DNA of 64,000 nt from Castanea sativa (lineage: Eukaryota; Streptophyta; Magnoliopsida; Fagales; Fagaceae). Below the pieces are notes generated by a model. It was not told the DNA's origin and did no database searches. It was given only the letters and a program-made list of their open reading frames with translations. Positions 49,671-63,052 of this stretch are shown here, one piece after another. Within the stretch, counting starts at the first letter, position 1, and the number at the start of each line of letters is the position of its first letter. The stretch is taken from positions 18,663,614-18,727,613 of the forward strand of contig NC_134015.1 in the NCBI RefSeq assembly GCF_040712315.1, read 5' to 3'. The position numbers and the translations under genes are program-made.

Positions 49671-50750
49671 ATAAATTACAAGTTTGGTCCCTAACCTTTA
49701 CACTGAATGTCAATAGTTCCTAACATTTTGAATGTGTCAATCTAATCCCTAACCTTTTAGTATTTTGTTAAAATAGTCTCTACCATTAAGTGATAGATGA
49801 AAAATTAACGTGACTAATGGCCTAAATAAAATAATTATTTTATGCCACATCAAATGACACGTGTAATGCCACATAAAATAAAATTTAAAAAACTATTAAA
49901 AAAAACAGTTTATGATAAAATTGGATCTCAAAAGTAAAAATCTCAAATACCCTGAATAGCTTCAGTGAGTACCAACCTCTTCATTCCCCGGTGGACACAA
50001 AGGTACAAGCCAATGAGCCAAAGTGGGATATTGCTACTTCGAATAATTATTTGTTGCAAAAGCACGCTTCAAAGATTAATTGGGCATCTATTTATCTTAA
50101 ATTTTCAATGTGTTAATGATTTAGGTATTGGTTTCTTTAGGTGGCTATGCAATGAAATTTTTGGAAATTGCAAGACTACTCTTTAGGATTCAGTTAAATA
50201 ATTTAGGGTCTAAATTAATATGTTTATATGATGAAATTCCTTGGCATGTTTAGCTGGTTTTTTATTTTGCTAGACTAGGGGAGAGTGGCTCATCATGTGT
50301 CAATTGTTGGTGTCAGTAAAAAATTATTTTGCTATAAATATCGTTTTCCTTTTGTTTTGCTTGGGATATTAGTTTGATTGTGATTATCTTGGATATATAA
50401 TTTTTGGGTTCTTATTCGATTTTGCAAAAATATAGAATTTGGAAATCGGAATCCTTGGTGGCAGTAGTATGAAGCTCTTGTGGATGTTTGGGATTTTGAG
50501 ATGCAATTTTTTTCTAAACTGGCTTTTTTCTTTTTAATTATTGTTTATTCCACGTGGGTCATATGATGTGGCATAAAATAATTTTTTTATTTTAACCATT
50601 AACTACGTCAATATTTTTTCATCCATCACATAACGGTAGGGACTATTTTGACACAATACCAAAAAGTTAGAGACTAAATTAATACATTTGAAACGTTAAA
50701 GACTAAATTGACATTTAGTATAAAGCTTAAGGACCAAACTTGTAATTTAC
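49671..50750. mobile_element. Long-TIR MULE-like element
   Basis: The left end taaattacaagtttggtccc and right end ggaccaaacttgtaatttac mirror each other, and inverted similarity runs roughly 190-230 bases inward (atttaatctctaac-type blocks, atgatgtggcataaaataat). The flanks are AT microsatellite, so a 9-bp duplication cannot be read with certainty. The interior (49960-50540) is less AT-rich and could be captured DNA; I recognise no protein in it. Confidence 0.7.
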
Positions 50751-52472
50751 CTATATATATAAATTGATGCATGGCAAATTAGAGATTTGTCTACTTTTAG
50801 TTGGGGTGGATTTAGGGTAGGAAAGAAGAAGCATTAGAAAAAAGTTAAGGCTGTTTAGGGGCTGTGTGAATGGTACCGTGAACAATAACCCTAGAAAGAA
50901 AGAAGAGAAAATAAAGAAAAGAGAGAAAAGAGAAACAAACAACAAAGGCCAACGTGCCTATTGCTCAAAACGCTCAATTTGATTAATCAAATCATTCTAC
51001 TCCTTCAATACATTGAGCACCCTATATATATAAAGACTCTTACTTGTACTAGTAGTATTAGGATTCCTAATTGTACAAGGACTACTATTTAACCCTAATA
51101 AATTAAACCAAAGCCCATACATAAAAACTCATAATTAAATAAAACTCATTAATAAAACCTATGGCCTGTAACTATGGCCCATACCTAACAATTGTAAAAT
51201 TACTAAAATACCCTTGACTTAAGAATAACCAAATTAAAATATTAAAACTTAATTAACTACCATGGACACTTATTCTTGGGCTTTGTCTTATCCTTAGGCT
51301 TCCAAAGAGAATATCATTTCTTTAACCATGTAATGATTCCACCATCAACTCTCCCCCTTTGAAAATAACTCGACTCCGTAAAACTGAAACAACAATAAAA
51401 TAAAGGGATATGGCCTAGGAGTCAACAGCTCGGCCTAGCTTGGAGTCAGCAGCAAGTGGGAAACCACTAGGAGTCAGCACATAGGGTAGACCTAGAGTCA
51501 GCACCAGACCAAAGAAATATCAAACGACCATTTTTTTTTTCCTTCATCAAAATATCAACTATCTCCTCAAAGAGTACAATAGGTTGCTTATAAAGGATTG
51601 CTAAACCCTAACTCTAGTTGGGTAGAAAACCTTAATTGCCTTATTACGAAAATAACCTTGCTTCCGAATTAAAATACTAATAGCCTAATAAACTACTAGG
51701 ACCTAAAATATAAAAATACAATTGACTTGTAAACATAAATAATACTAAATAATAATTTTCTTACGTCTCCAGCATCACTCTCCTCTGGTTGGAGAAAAGT
51801 TGACCTCGAGTTCTAAAGCATTGAAGGATTAGAATGCCGACAAATAACACTTACTTCAAGTCTGGAATCACCTTATGGAGCACAGAGAAAAGAAAAACCT
51901 TAAATTTCACCATGTCAAACTCTTCTGGAATAACAAAATTAATGTGTGGAATCAACACAATCTTATCTTGAACCATTGGAAGCACTATGTTATCTATTTT
52001 CTCTACTTTAGCAAATTGTTTGTCTTCATGCACCATGGAAGGCTGATCAAAAGCAGATTCATTAGCTTCCAATATCACATCATGTGCACCCTCTAACATA
52101 ATACTCTCTTTAGAAACCATCTCTTCACCTTGTTGCTCTTCAATAGATTCGTTTCCTTGCACACATGTTAAAGCAACACTTGTCGAGGCATGTACGTCTT
52201 TGTCAACATTAGGCTTTGGTGTCACTTGAGGTTTCTCCACTACGAACCTATCATCCTTGGTTTCCCTATTGAACCAGTTTGAGTCTTCATTTGCTTTATC
52301 TGAGCAATCATGTCCTGAACATCTTTCATGAGCTTTTTAGATAATTTCTTTAATTCCTTGGTAGATTGTTCAAAAGTGCTTAGAGGACATGAAATGGGAT
52401 GAGAATTCATTTTATTTTCTTCAACTTGAAAAGTACCACACTGAGATTGTGGTAGATACTTAGCTTGAAAGT

Positions 52473-53756
52473 GGATCCGGATCCTCTCCATTTCCCTTTG
52501 AAATGGAGAGTGTCCATTTGAGGGTCCGGATTTGTTTAAAAATCATCAACGGTCAAAATGATGCCACCTCAATTAAAATGTAAACTCACACTCAACTATG
52601 GTTAAAGACTTAAACTAGAGGGATACAACAACTACTGGAAAACAAAAAAGGACCGGCTCACCCCCGTTAAGAACCCTCTCATCACCTCCCGTTTTAAAAT
52701 AGATATGAGACACCTGTCAAATGACAAATCCAATGGTCAAAAATAAAACCACGTCAACCCCACTTTATTTATCACACATTCATCTCTGTTTTGTCTGATC
52801 CTTCTCTCTCAAAGAAAATCAAAAACCCAAACATCAAACCCAATTTTCTTCATCAAAGAAAATCCAACATCACTGATTAGAAAAAAAGAAAAAAAGAAAT
52901 GTGCTCTCAAAGAGTACATCTCTCTCTTCCTGGTTTTTTTTTGCACAGGATTTGTTATTTTTTTTAGAAGTGTAATGAGAATGAGTTCTTGGGTTTTTTT
53001 TTAGCAAACGATTGCGGGTTTTTCTTTTCTGGGTTTGGATGACAGCTTCATTAGCAATTTTTCTAGGTTTGGGTTTGCACACAACGGCCAAAGTTCTTTT
53101 TAATTTTTTTTCCTGGGTTTGGATGACAGCTTCAATAGCAAATTTTCTGGGTTTTTTCTTTTGCTTCTTTCTTTTCTCTCTCTGCAACATAACTACTGCC
53201 AAATCGAAGATCTACCAGAACACGTAGTGGACAGAAGAAAGCTTCAGTCTGCTGGCGGAGGCACAGGTCCACAAGGCCATGGTGCAATGATCAGTGGGTT
53301 TGGTGGTGTTTGGGTCAGATTTAGGTGGTGGGTTTCGGTTCTTGCTGGTTTGGTTGCTGGATCAGTGCTTTCTAGAATTTGGATCGGTGCTTGCTGGAAT
53401 TGGGTGATGGTTGTTTGGGTGGGTCTTAGTGATGGTTGTTTGGTGGTGGGTTTGATGGTGGCTGGGGTGGAAGTGGTGGCTAGGTGGTTGAGCTTTTTTT
53501 TGTTGATGGTGGTCGTGATGTTGGTTGAGAAAGAGAGAGAAAGTCGAACATTGGAGAAGAGAGTGAGAAGGAGAGTTTGAAATATTCAGATGGGTTTGGT
53601 GAGAGAGCCTCTAGTTTAAGTGTTAACCATAGTTAAGTGTGGTATGGGTTAAGTTATGACGTGGCACGTTTTTGAGCGGTGATCTTTCTTCAAAATGATC
53701 CTGTCCGTGAAATGGACACTCTCCATTTCAAAGGGAAATGGAGAGGATCCGGATCC
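52473..53756. mobile_element. Mutator-like element nested in the gag relic
   Basis: A 1284-bp element with a 9-bp duplication, cttgaaagt (52464-52472 and 53757-53765). The terminal repeats begin ggatccggatcctctccatt and mirror over about 48 bases. Its removal would restore continuity of the surrounding gag-like frame. The interior has an 83-base-spaced duplication (tgggtttggatgacagcttc near 53032 and 53115) and a possible captured gene piece. Confidence 0.9.
53119..53580 (+). pseudogene. Possible captured exon inside the nested MULE
   Basis: An open frame whose start has a hydrophobic stretch (FFLLLLSFLSL) like a signal peptide, followed by EDLPEHVVDRRKLQSAGGG. After about 53280 it turns into low-complexity Gly/Val/Trp text that looks non-coding. 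I do not recognise the source gene. It may be the first exon of a secreted protein picked up by the element, or chance. Confidence 0.3.
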
Positions 53757-54937
53757 CTTGAAAGTATGGTGACAAATACTCATCACAAAGCTTTTCTTTC
53801 ATATCTTCCCACACACTAATGGTAGGTTCATACTTTAGATAGTGGAAATATTGAAGATCCTCCCAAAACATTTGTGCTCCACCTCTTAACTTCAACTTTG
53901 CATACCAAACCTTTTTGTTATCTACAAAATTCGCTTGCTCAAAGAATTGCTCCATCCCATTCATCCAGTTGACAAAATATTTTGGGCTATTTTTACAACC
54001 ATCAAAATAAGGTGCTTCTAATATTACCATACCTCACTAGGCAAAAAGATTTTACCTATTTGACTTGCTAAGTACGGCCCACTAAAGAAGGGATTGTCAT
54101 GGCATTAACCAAATAAAGCTTTACTGTTTGAACACCAATATAAAAACCAATGCATCAACGTGGATTGGGCTGTGGATTTTGCAATAGGATGACTTTTTTT
54201 TTATTGGGTGCTAGGCTATTGGATTGAGCTAAGTTTATAATGGGCTGTGTTGGGGTCTTTATTTGGGCTAGGTAAAATTGTGTTCAAGTAGTTAATGGGT
54301 CAGGTAGAATTTTGAGAGGTAAATGCGCTTGGTTTTTAAAACAAAAAAAGCTTGGTTACGATTACCTTATAAGGCTGCTGGTGGGATTGCGTCGGTGGCG
54401 GTAGCACTGGGCAAGTGAGGGCAATGTCGGTGCAACATCTAGAAAGGGATGGTGGTGGTGTGCAAAGAATTTGACCAGATCTAACTGTGGGAATTTGTTG
54501 ACGGTGGTGTGGTGTGACAACAACGATGAGCTCTTATCTCTCTTCTTTCTTTGTCTTTGTGGTTGCAAGGGATTTGGAGACTTGATTGTGGGTTTTGGAT
54601 TGGAGGTTTCTGGTTGGCTTGAATATTTGGTTTTCAGTTCAGTAACACAACTATATGATAGCTTTCTAGTACTAAGTAGAAAAATGACAAAGATAACGTT
54701 ATAGTGGTGGAAAACACCGCAGTGATGGTTTTTTTTTTTGTGATTTTTCTGGTTTTGGATTGACTGCGAGGATGCTACAAACAGATCGATGTTTGCTCTG
54801 ATACCAAAACTAATGCAGGACAACCACAACAAAACTAAAACAACAATAAAATAAAGGGATTTGACCTAGAAGTCAGCACCTAGGATAGACCAGCACCAGA
54901 CCAAAGAAAGATCAAATGGCCAATAACACACAAATTA

Positions 54938-54980
<43 letters not shown>

Positions 54981-55123
54981 CAAAAATTTTGTATTTTCTA
55001 ATTATTAAATTATAGAAAATTATACTATATTTATACTATACAAACACATTACAAATCACACAAATAAAATTAAAACAACAATAACACACACAATCAATAT
55101 CAGATAGACACACATATAATATA

Positions 55124-55306
55124 AGAGGGATGCTATGTCCACAACATTTTTACAACAAATCACAGGTGGTTAGTTGTTATTGGTTCAAATTTGAACTTAA
55201 CACTAAGATTACTTTTTTGCCCCCAACAATAACAACCAGTAACAATCTGTCACTTAAGATTTGTTGTAAAAATATTGTGAAAATGTTGTAGACATATCAT
55301 TTCTCT
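55124..55306. mobile_element. hAT-type MITE
   Basis: A 183-bp element with a perfect 8-bp duplication, ataatata (55116-55123 and 55307-55314). Ends agaggga-tgctatgtccacaa and ttgtagacatatcatttctct mirror each other, and the inverted similarity runs about 45 bases inward (acaacaaatc). Confidence 0.85.
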
Positions 55307-55315
55307 ATAATATAA

Positions 55316-55611
<296 letters not shown>

Positions 55612-55982
55612 TAGAGTGTGTATGATTTAAGTTAGACTATTCAAAAATATTTGTAAATTAAGATAATTTAAATTAATAAAATATATATAAGTTTTTTTTT
55701 TTTTTTTCAAGTCAGTGGGTTCCCTGATAAACATGTAGCACCGCCCCCTGATCTCATGATTTGAAGAGATTGTTGACATCCAGATAAGGTTTTAAATATT
55801 GACTATTACGAAAAGATAACTTCTTTAACAAGAGTAAATTGGGTTTCACATTTCACAAAGATATTGGTTTTGAATTTTGATGATATATTTGGCAACACAA
55901 TGATTGAGGCAAAATGCATATTACAAAATATCTATTGGGTTTGAATCATAATTCTTTTTTTGTATCTTTCTTATAGTACAAT

Positions 55983-57271
55983 ATGGTCAAAATGGTGAGT
56001 CATCCACGGTTTTTACTTTACATTGAATAGCCACCCTTTCTACTACAAATCTCCAAAGGGTTACGTGAGCGCTATTGTGTATTCTAAAGTTTTTTTTTTT
56101 TTTTTTTTTTGAGAAAAAGTTGGTTTTGTTAAATATGCAGGAACTACTTAGCATTGTCTTGGTACTTTCTATTTTTTCAACTGGTTTAGGCAATAGCCTT
56201 GTGAGTGAAGCCTCAAAGCATTTTAACGTGATTAGTTATGGTGCTGTTGGAGATGGCAAAACTGATGACTCCCAAGGTAAACCTCTCAACATTTCGTTTA
56301 TTTGTTTGTGCTTGCATTTTCTTTTTTGGGTAAATTACAAACTACACCCCTAAAGTTTGAGGGTGTTTGGATTTTACACCATAAATTTTCAAAAGTTCTA
56401 TTTTACTCCTTAAAGTTTGGGGATGTTTGGATTTTACACCATGCAATTTCAAAATTTGGATCTTAGCCCTAAAGTTAAAATTGAGGGTGTTTAGAATTTG
56501 CACCCTAATATTTTAGAATTTGAATTTTACTCCTTGAAGTTCTATTCTGTTTGCATGAGCAATCCTTCATCCATTCATATTTTTTTGTTAAGTTCCACAT
56601 AAACTAGTCAAATGTGTTTAGTTTATCCAATAAAATGATGTCACATCATTTTTTTAGCCTAAAAAAATTAAATAATTAAAATTGGTATGACATAATAAAA
56701 ATGACATAACATCATTTTATTAAATTAATTAAACACACGTGACAAGTTTATGTGGCACTTAACAAAAAATATATGCAAAGGGATTGTTGATACAAACAAA
56801 AAAGAACTTCAAGGATCCAAATTCTTAAACTTAAGGTTGTAAAATCTAAATACATCCAAACTTTAGGAGGTAAAATATGAACAGCCCCAAACTTTAGGAG
56901 AGTAAAATCTAAACTTTATAACTTCAAAGTGTAAAGTTCAAACACTTCAAAATTGTAGGAAGCAAAATCCAAATATTAAACTTCATGATGTAAAATCTAA
57001 ACACTTCAAATTTTAAGGGTGTAGTTTGCAACTTAACATTTTTTTCCACCTTTAAAGAATAAAAAAGAGAGGAGGGTATTATTATACTATTATAAATTTG
57101 TCCTGGGCTAATAATTATGTGAATTTGAAGGCCCTTTTAAAAGCTTGGAAAGCATTATGCGGAGTTGAAGCAGCTTATGGTAAACCAATGCTTATAGTAC
57201 CAACGAAGAAATTCCTATTGAAGCCTGTGTCTTTCCAAGGTCCATGCAAGTCCGACAGTGTCCAAGTTCAG
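55983..57271 (+). pseudogene. PG3: polygalacturonase fragment, exons 1-3 only
   Basis: Exons 55983-55994 (MVKM), 56141-56275 (signal peptide, then ISYGAVGDGKTDD) and 57131-57271 (FLKAWKALCGVEAAYGKPM) match PG2 closely. The first intron donor is good. The donor after exon 2 has an extra G (caaggtaaac), so normal use would shift the frame by one. The donor after exon 3 is AT instead of GT. No exons 4-10 follow; the copia element starts 550 bases on, and nothing GH28-like is seen after it. The TATA box present in PG1 is also lost. A long-TIR element fills intron 2. Confidence 0.88.
56329..57038. mobile_element. Long-TIR element in PG3 intron 2
   Basis: The left end gtaaattacaaactacaccc and right end gggtgtagtttgcaacttaac mirror each other, with imperfect inverted similarity for about 200 bases (tttggattttacacc against ggtgtaaaatctaaac-type blocks). 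This fits a MULE-type or other foldback element. The flanks are T-rich and the target duplication is unclear. Confidence 0.7.
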
Positions 57272-57353
57272 ATACAGTTGAGGAGAGAGAGAATAATTTT
57301 GGTCCATTTCATTGTCTACGTCATTGACTTAAGATTGCCGAATAACATTTTAA

Positions 57354-57818
57354 AAAAGGGAAAATTTTACTTTTAATCCCTATATTAGGGGGTGTTTTTA
57401 TTTTGGTTGTTAGAATCTGTTTGGGAATAGTTTATTTAACTGAAATTGAAAGCATTTGGCTAAAATTACTATAAATAAAACTTAAAGCTAAAAGCTAGCT
57501 AAAATAATACAGTGAAACTCATGAATAGTACAAAAAATGCAATAAGACTCATGAATAGTAGCAAAAATAAGCTAAATAGTAAAAAAAAAGTTGTCTTTTT
57601 CAACTAATACCAAATGCAACCTTAGTGTCATCTAAGATACAGGATTTGATAACGTGGCTAATGGAAGCCATTTTCTTTTCCTTTATTCTGCTTTCCCAAC
57701 AACAATGGAACAAAAAAAAAGCTTAAAAACAACAACTTAGATCCCAGAATTAACACATTAAACAAGTAATTACTTAATGTTCAAAAACCCAACAATCAAT
57801 CTCAGGGAAAACAATAAG
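57354..57818. repeat. Remains of MULE-like and hAT-like repeats before the copia element
   Basis: ttttaatccctatattaggg resembles the ends of long-TIR elements in this window. Inside it, ctgtttgggaatag (57417) and ctaataccaaatgcaacc (57604) look like the mirrored ends of a small MITE. Boundaries are not settled. Confidence 0.35.
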
Positions 57819-57823
57819 AAAGT

Positions 57824-58173
57824 TGTTGAAATTTACTCTCAGACCTAAGCTCCTACAATGGTGGATTGCAAAGCACATGAAGAAGAAAGGCAGAGAGCAA
57901 GAAACAAAGATTGTGAAAATGAATCTTCTATATTGATAAATATCTTCCTCAGTTCTTTATATAGCAAGTACAGAAGCGGGAAAGTAATAACAGAAATCTA
58001 ATTAACTATTGAATCTACAACTGCCTTACACGTGTCAACAACAGTGACTAACAAACTAACTTTGAGTATTAGTTAAACTACAAACAGTTTTACTATTAGC
58101 TAAACTATACTACATGTAGTTGATGTACACAATGTTGCAAGCTAACAATTTATAAACTAAACAATCTTTAACA
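57824..58173 (-). repeat. 3' LTR of the copia element
   Basis: A 350-bp repeat starting tgttgaaatttactctcaga, with the polypurine tract (ctctccctcaag on this strand, 58174-58185) directly to its right. It has 12-16 extra bases near 58080-58100 that the 5' LTR lacks. Confidence 0.93.
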
Positions 58174-58327
58174 CTCTCCCTCAAGATGAACTATATATGT
58201 TTATTAGATTCATCTTGGACAAAAGATAAGAAAACTGTTTGTGCCCAAGTGCTTTAGTGAAGAAGTCTGCAACTTGATGTCTTGAGGGAACATGGAATGT
58301 CTTGATTGTACCATCTTGGATCTTTTC

Positions 58328-59332
58328 TCAGATGAAGTGACAATCAACTTCAATGTGTTTAGTTCTTTCATGATACACTGAATTTGCTGCAATGTACAAA
58401 GCTGTCATGCTATCACAATACAAAGAAGCTGCTTGTTTTTGCTCTAGTATAAAGGTCTTGAGTAATGCTATGAGCCATACTATCTCACTTATGACTATGG
58501 CCATAGCTCGATACTCAAAATTTGCAGAAGTTCTGGACACTACTTGTTGCTTTTTACACTTCCAAGGGATCAAGGAATCACCAAGGAAGACACAAAACCC
58601 AGTAATGGACCTTCTAGTGTCAAGACATGTTGCACAATATGATTGAAGCTTCAAATCTGATTCTGCAGAGAATAACAAACCTTGTCCTGGAGTCTTTTTC
58701 AAATATTTGAGGATTCTATAAGCAGCTTGCAAATGAGGCACTTTAGGAGCAGCCATGAATTGGCTTAGCTTGTGCACTGAATAAAAAATATCAGGTCTTG
58801 TGAGAGTCAAGTAAAGTAACTTTCCTATTAACCTTCTATAGAGAGTAGGGTCTGGTACATCTTCACCAACAAAACTACTAAATCTGGCAGATTGCTCTAT
58901 TGGAATGTTTACAGGTTTGATAGTCAATAAACTAGTGTCAAACTGTAGCTCTAAGGTATACTTCTTTTGACATAGAGACAGTCCTTTAGTAGTCCTAGCA
59001 ACCTCAAGACCTAGAAAGTACTTCGAAGTGCCTAGGTCCTTGAGTTTGAACTTGTTGTCTAGGAAGACATTTACTGCATCTACATCATTACTAGCAATCA
59101 TTATATCATCCACATAGATCAAAAGAATGATGATTGAACCTTTGTTAACCCTGGTATAAACAAAATAATCTGACTTTGATTGAATAAAACCAAGATCAAC
59201 AATGGTGGACGACAATTTGGCAAACCATTGCCTGCTAGCTTGCTTAAGACCATATAAAAACTTTGTTAATCTACACACCTCCCCCTTGCTGCCAAAATTA
59301 GGTGAAGGAAGCATGTATACCTCCTCATCCAA
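58328..59332 (-). pseudogene. Copia reverse transcriptase and RNase H
   Basis: A 334-codon open frame. It includes LYGLKQASRQWF and the catalytic box YVDD (IYVDDIMIASND), then RPDIFYSVHKLSQFM and the RNase H part near the end (SLYCDSMTALYIAANSVYHE, RTKHIEVDCHFI). The N-terminal part of the reverse transcriptase is in another frame to the right (to about 59640). It is one of the better-preserved parts of the element. Confidence 0.92.
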
Positions 59333-59627
59333 ATTCCATCGAGAAAAGCATTATTGACATCCAATTGAGTGAGATGCCAACCATAGACAGCAGCAAGTGC
59401 TAACAAAGTTCTAATAGTGACAAACTTCACCACAGGAGAGAAGGTTTCATAAAAATCAACACCCTCAGTTTGTGTGAAACCCTTTGCCTACCAATCTGGC
59501 ATTGTACCTCTCAACAGAACCATCTGCTTTGAGTTTAATTTTGTACACCCACTTACATCCAATAGGGACTTTACCAAGAGGCAATTGAGTCATAACCCAA
59601 GTATGATTGGCTTAAAGAGCATCAATT

Positions 59628-60310
59628 TCAGCCTTCATTGCAGCTTGCCACAAAGGATCTTTCAAGGCTCGAGCATAGGAATCTGGTTCCTTGGCAACAG
59701 ACAAGGCAATAGAAAAAACTCTGTGGAGTGGACAATTTGCTATATGAAAGAGTGGAAGAAAGAGGATAGAGAATACTTGAATTGGTAGTAGCAGTGGATT
59801 CATGTGATTGAGTGAGGGAAGCAGAGGCCAAGACATGTGCAGAAGCAAGGTTGCAATGATAGTCATGAAGGTAGGAAGGAGGATTATAAGGCCTGGTAGA
59901 CCTTCTAACAGGTGCAGGAACAATGGAGGAAGAAATAGGAACACCATAAGCAAGATTAGGACTAGAATTAGGTTTAGAAGTAACTTGATTAGTGTGGACT
60001 AAATTAGGAAACTCGTCTGGAGGGACATCAATATCAACAGAAGTCAAAGGAGGAGAATATTCAACAGAAACAGAAGGAGTAGGAACCTGTGAACTGTATG
60101 AAACCAAAGATTGAGGTGGAAACATGAAATGATTGATAGGAAGAGAAGAAAATGCCAATTTTGACACCCAATGCTTGAAAGGAAAAACAAACTCCCTAAA
60201 GATAACATCTCTAGATATGAAGTATGATTTAGTAGACAAATCATATAACTTGTAACCTTTTGATCCAAAGGGATAACCAAGGAACATGCAAGCTTTAGCT
60301 CTAGGATCAA
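59628..60310 (-). pseudogene. Copia integrase C-terminus and linker
   Basis: Frame at 60287-59628 begins [18 protein letters not shown] then SRDVIFRE, the block found after the integrase core in plant copia proteins. A Ser/Pro-rich linker follows, then [11 protein letters not shown] (in another frame), the start of the reverse transcriptase domain. Confidence 0.85.
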
Positions 60311-60795
60311 ATTCGGTTCTATGTCTACTTAAAGTGGAAGCAAAACATAAGCAACCAAAAGTCCTAATATGAGTGTAAGTGGGAGGATGACCTATGAGCT
60401 TTTCATAAGGTGTTAAATCATGTAAAAAAGGACTAGGTGTCCTATTAATGAGATAAGTGGCAATTAAAACACAATCCCCCTAGAATTTCAAAGGTAAGTT
60501 TAGTTGGAATCTTAAAGCTCTTGCAACATTTAAAAGATGTTGGTGTTTTCTTTCAACCACAGCATTTTGCTGTAGGGTTTCAACACAAGATAGCTGATGG
60601 ACAATACCTTTAGAAGCATAAAAGGAATCAAGAGAAAATTTAGGGCCATTATCAGTTCTAATAACCTTGATAGAAGTACTAAACTAAGTTAGAATCATAT
60701 TAAAAAAAGGATTGAATAAGCAAGGATGCATCAAATTTTTGTTTCTTCGAATAAACCCAAGTGCACCTACTAAAGTCATCCACCAAGGTAAGAAA

Positions 60796-61020
60796 CTATT
60801 TGGAACCAGTCAAGGAAGGAGTGGAATAAGGTCCCCAAATATTAACATGAATCAAATCAAAACAAGAAGAAGAAGAAGTCACAGAATGAGGAAAAGGCAG
60901 TCCCTTTTGTTTAGCTAAAGGACAAACATTACATTCAAAGGTCTTATTATTACAAGAACTGAATTCAGGTACAACTTTTCTCATCAAAGCTAATCTTTGT
61001 GAAGAAGGGTGACCTAACCT
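60796..61020 (-). pseudogene. Copia integrase N-terminal core
   Basis: Reads CNVCPLAKQKGLPFP, the zinc-finger end, then DLIHVNIWGPY. Related elements usually have Asp in the HVDIWGPY block, the first catalytic acid; here it is Asn. The rest of the core is broken by frame changes. Confidence 0.8.
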
Positions 61021-61646
61021 GTAATGCCATAGCCTAAAAACTTCAACTGCTAAAGTTGAAGTACAAGAATTGATACTAGGAACAGAAAAATAAGGAGACA
61101 GCTTGGATAGAACTTCAGTATATATAGACCCCCTTGCTTTTTACCCAACCCAATTATCCTCCAAAGTTGTAAGTCCTGTATGAAACAAAAATGGGAAAGA
61201 AAGATGCAATAACATGAAGGATTTTGAGTCAATTTACTTATGGAGATAAGATTGAAGGAAAAAGAAGGAATGCATAGAACATTTTCAAGTATTAAGGTAG
61301 CTGTTGTACAGTTCCTATGTGAGTAACCTTGGCCAAATCTCCATTAGGCAACCTAACTGAAATTTGGACTGAAGAAGTGATGGACTTAAAGAAAGTAAGA
61401 GAATGGACCATGTGATCAGTGGCTCCACTATAAAAGATCCAATCAGTGGAACTAAGATGAGATGTGTCAATAGTGGAAGAAAAAAAAATACTCTAGGGAT
61501 GGAGAAGGCCAAATACCTAAAATCTCATGGCCTTGAAGACCAAATGAAGGCTGTGCAATGATGTTGGCCACTTGAGGAGTCTCTACAACCACCTCTGGAG
61601 AAGCTTGAGTACCAAAATGACATTAAGAATTCAACAATTCAATCAA

Positions 61647-62600
61647 CTATTGATATACTACCTTGGTCAGACTAACACCCTCACTTGCAATGTCTTCAAC
61701 AGCAACAGCATTGTTGGCAAAACCAACTAATTTAGTCTTGTTTTTGAACTTATAACCAGGTGGGTAGCCATGTAGTTTATAACATTTGTTAACCACATGT
61801 CTCATGGCACCACAGTGAGTACATTGAAGCCTCCAAATTTTATTCTTGGTATTCTTGGCATTTGCATTGTAATTCTTGCTTCCCAATGTTGCCAAAACTG
61901 CTGTTGTATCAATCTGAACCTTTTTTCCAACACCAACCTTCTTTTCTTTCTCATCTTGAAGCAAAAGAGAGAAAACTTTACTCAAATGAGAAATAGGATC
62001 CATGAGCAGAATCTGTCCTCTAACTGCAAAATAAGTGTCATTCAAGCCCATCAAAAAGGACATAATGCAATCTTCCACTTAATGACCACAAGTACAATTT
62101 CTGTAGATAGTAAACTCTTCCCAAAGACCCTTGAATTTGGTGTAATAGGCATTAATAGTCAAATCCTCTTGAGCCAAAGAACTGACCTCTTTCCTTAGCT
62201 CAAAGATCCTATGACCATTACCTTGTGAATACCTATATTGCAAATCAACCAGACCTCCCTTGCTATCTTAAAATACACTACATTGGGCCGTAATTCCTTT
62301 GAGATTGAATTGAATAACCAAGCCAACACTGTGCTATTGCACTTACACCAAGCAGTATAGCATGGATGATCAGGTAACTAGGGTTTTGGTATTGAACCAT
62401 CAATAAACCCTATCTTAGTTTTGGCATCCAATGAAATTAGCACTGCCCTACTCTAGGTACTGTAATTCTCTTCAGTGAGATGTTGTACAACAAGGGACAT
62501 ACCAGGGTTATCACTTCCAGACAAGAAATAAGGACTGGAAGGATTTTCTCATGGTTGAACAGTAGGTAGAGAACTACTAGAAGCAGTGTCAGGCATTCTC
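61647..62600 (-). pseudogene. Copia gag
   Basis: The likely start is ATG at 62597 (MPDTASSSSLPTVQP), ended by a stop soon after. Gag text continues past it (FLSGSDNPGMSLVVQHLTEE). The open frame at 62078-61647 contains FLMGLNDTYFAVRGQILLM and a CCHC zinc knuckle (CTHCGAMRHVVNKC). It is broken by stops, so no full gag is made. Confidence 0.88.
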
Positions 62601-63041
62601 AATGCAAATAAAAACCAAAATAACAGCTTCAATTCACAAGACAGCCAAAATAATCTTCTTAAGGACAAATGATCAATGAATCCAAGAAACAAAAACAAGA
62701 TCTTGGTGAATCGTGAAACCAGTAACAGATTCCACAATTAAGTAATTGAAACCCTAAATCAAGAATCAATTACAGAACTTCCAATCAAGCAATTGAAAAA
62801 ACCCTAGATCAAGAATTTCAATACGCTATTATGATCTACCAAAAATCAAGATTACAATTTGCCTTTGAGAGCAAAGATGAATCAAGATTTAGAAGAAGAG
62901 AACAGTGCAAGAATCAAAGAAAAGAACACAGATGAAAAAATCTGCTTGATTCACGAGAAAGTACTAAGAAAATAGAGAAAGAAAATTGAACTAAGAAATA
63001 TAGAGAATACCATATCAAACAATTCTCTGAAATTAGTTCAA

Positions 63042-63052
63042 CTCTGATACCA
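63042..63052 (-). other. Primer-binding site of the copia element
   Basis: TGGTATCAGAG on the minus strand, directly beside the 5' LTR; complementary to the 3' end of initiator methionine tRNA. Confidence 0.88.

Larger units (their letters stand above)
51380..54920 (-). mobile_element. Decayed LTR retrotransposon with gag relic
   Basis: A left repeat (about 51380-51776) and a truncated right repeat (about 54825-54920) share aacaacaataaaataaaggg and the caccagaccaaagaaa block. On the minus strand a primer-binding site like that of Met tRNA (TGGTATCAGAGC, plus 54797-54808) sits beside the right repeat. A gag-like frame at 54030-53757 (FEDLQYFHYL-type text: WEDLQYFHYLKYEPTISVWE) continues after a nested MULE at 52463-51851. 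No pol is left. Confidence 0.7.

Noticed and set aside
59474..59788. Plus-strand frames over the copia element
   Set aside because: Antisense to pol text on the minus strand.
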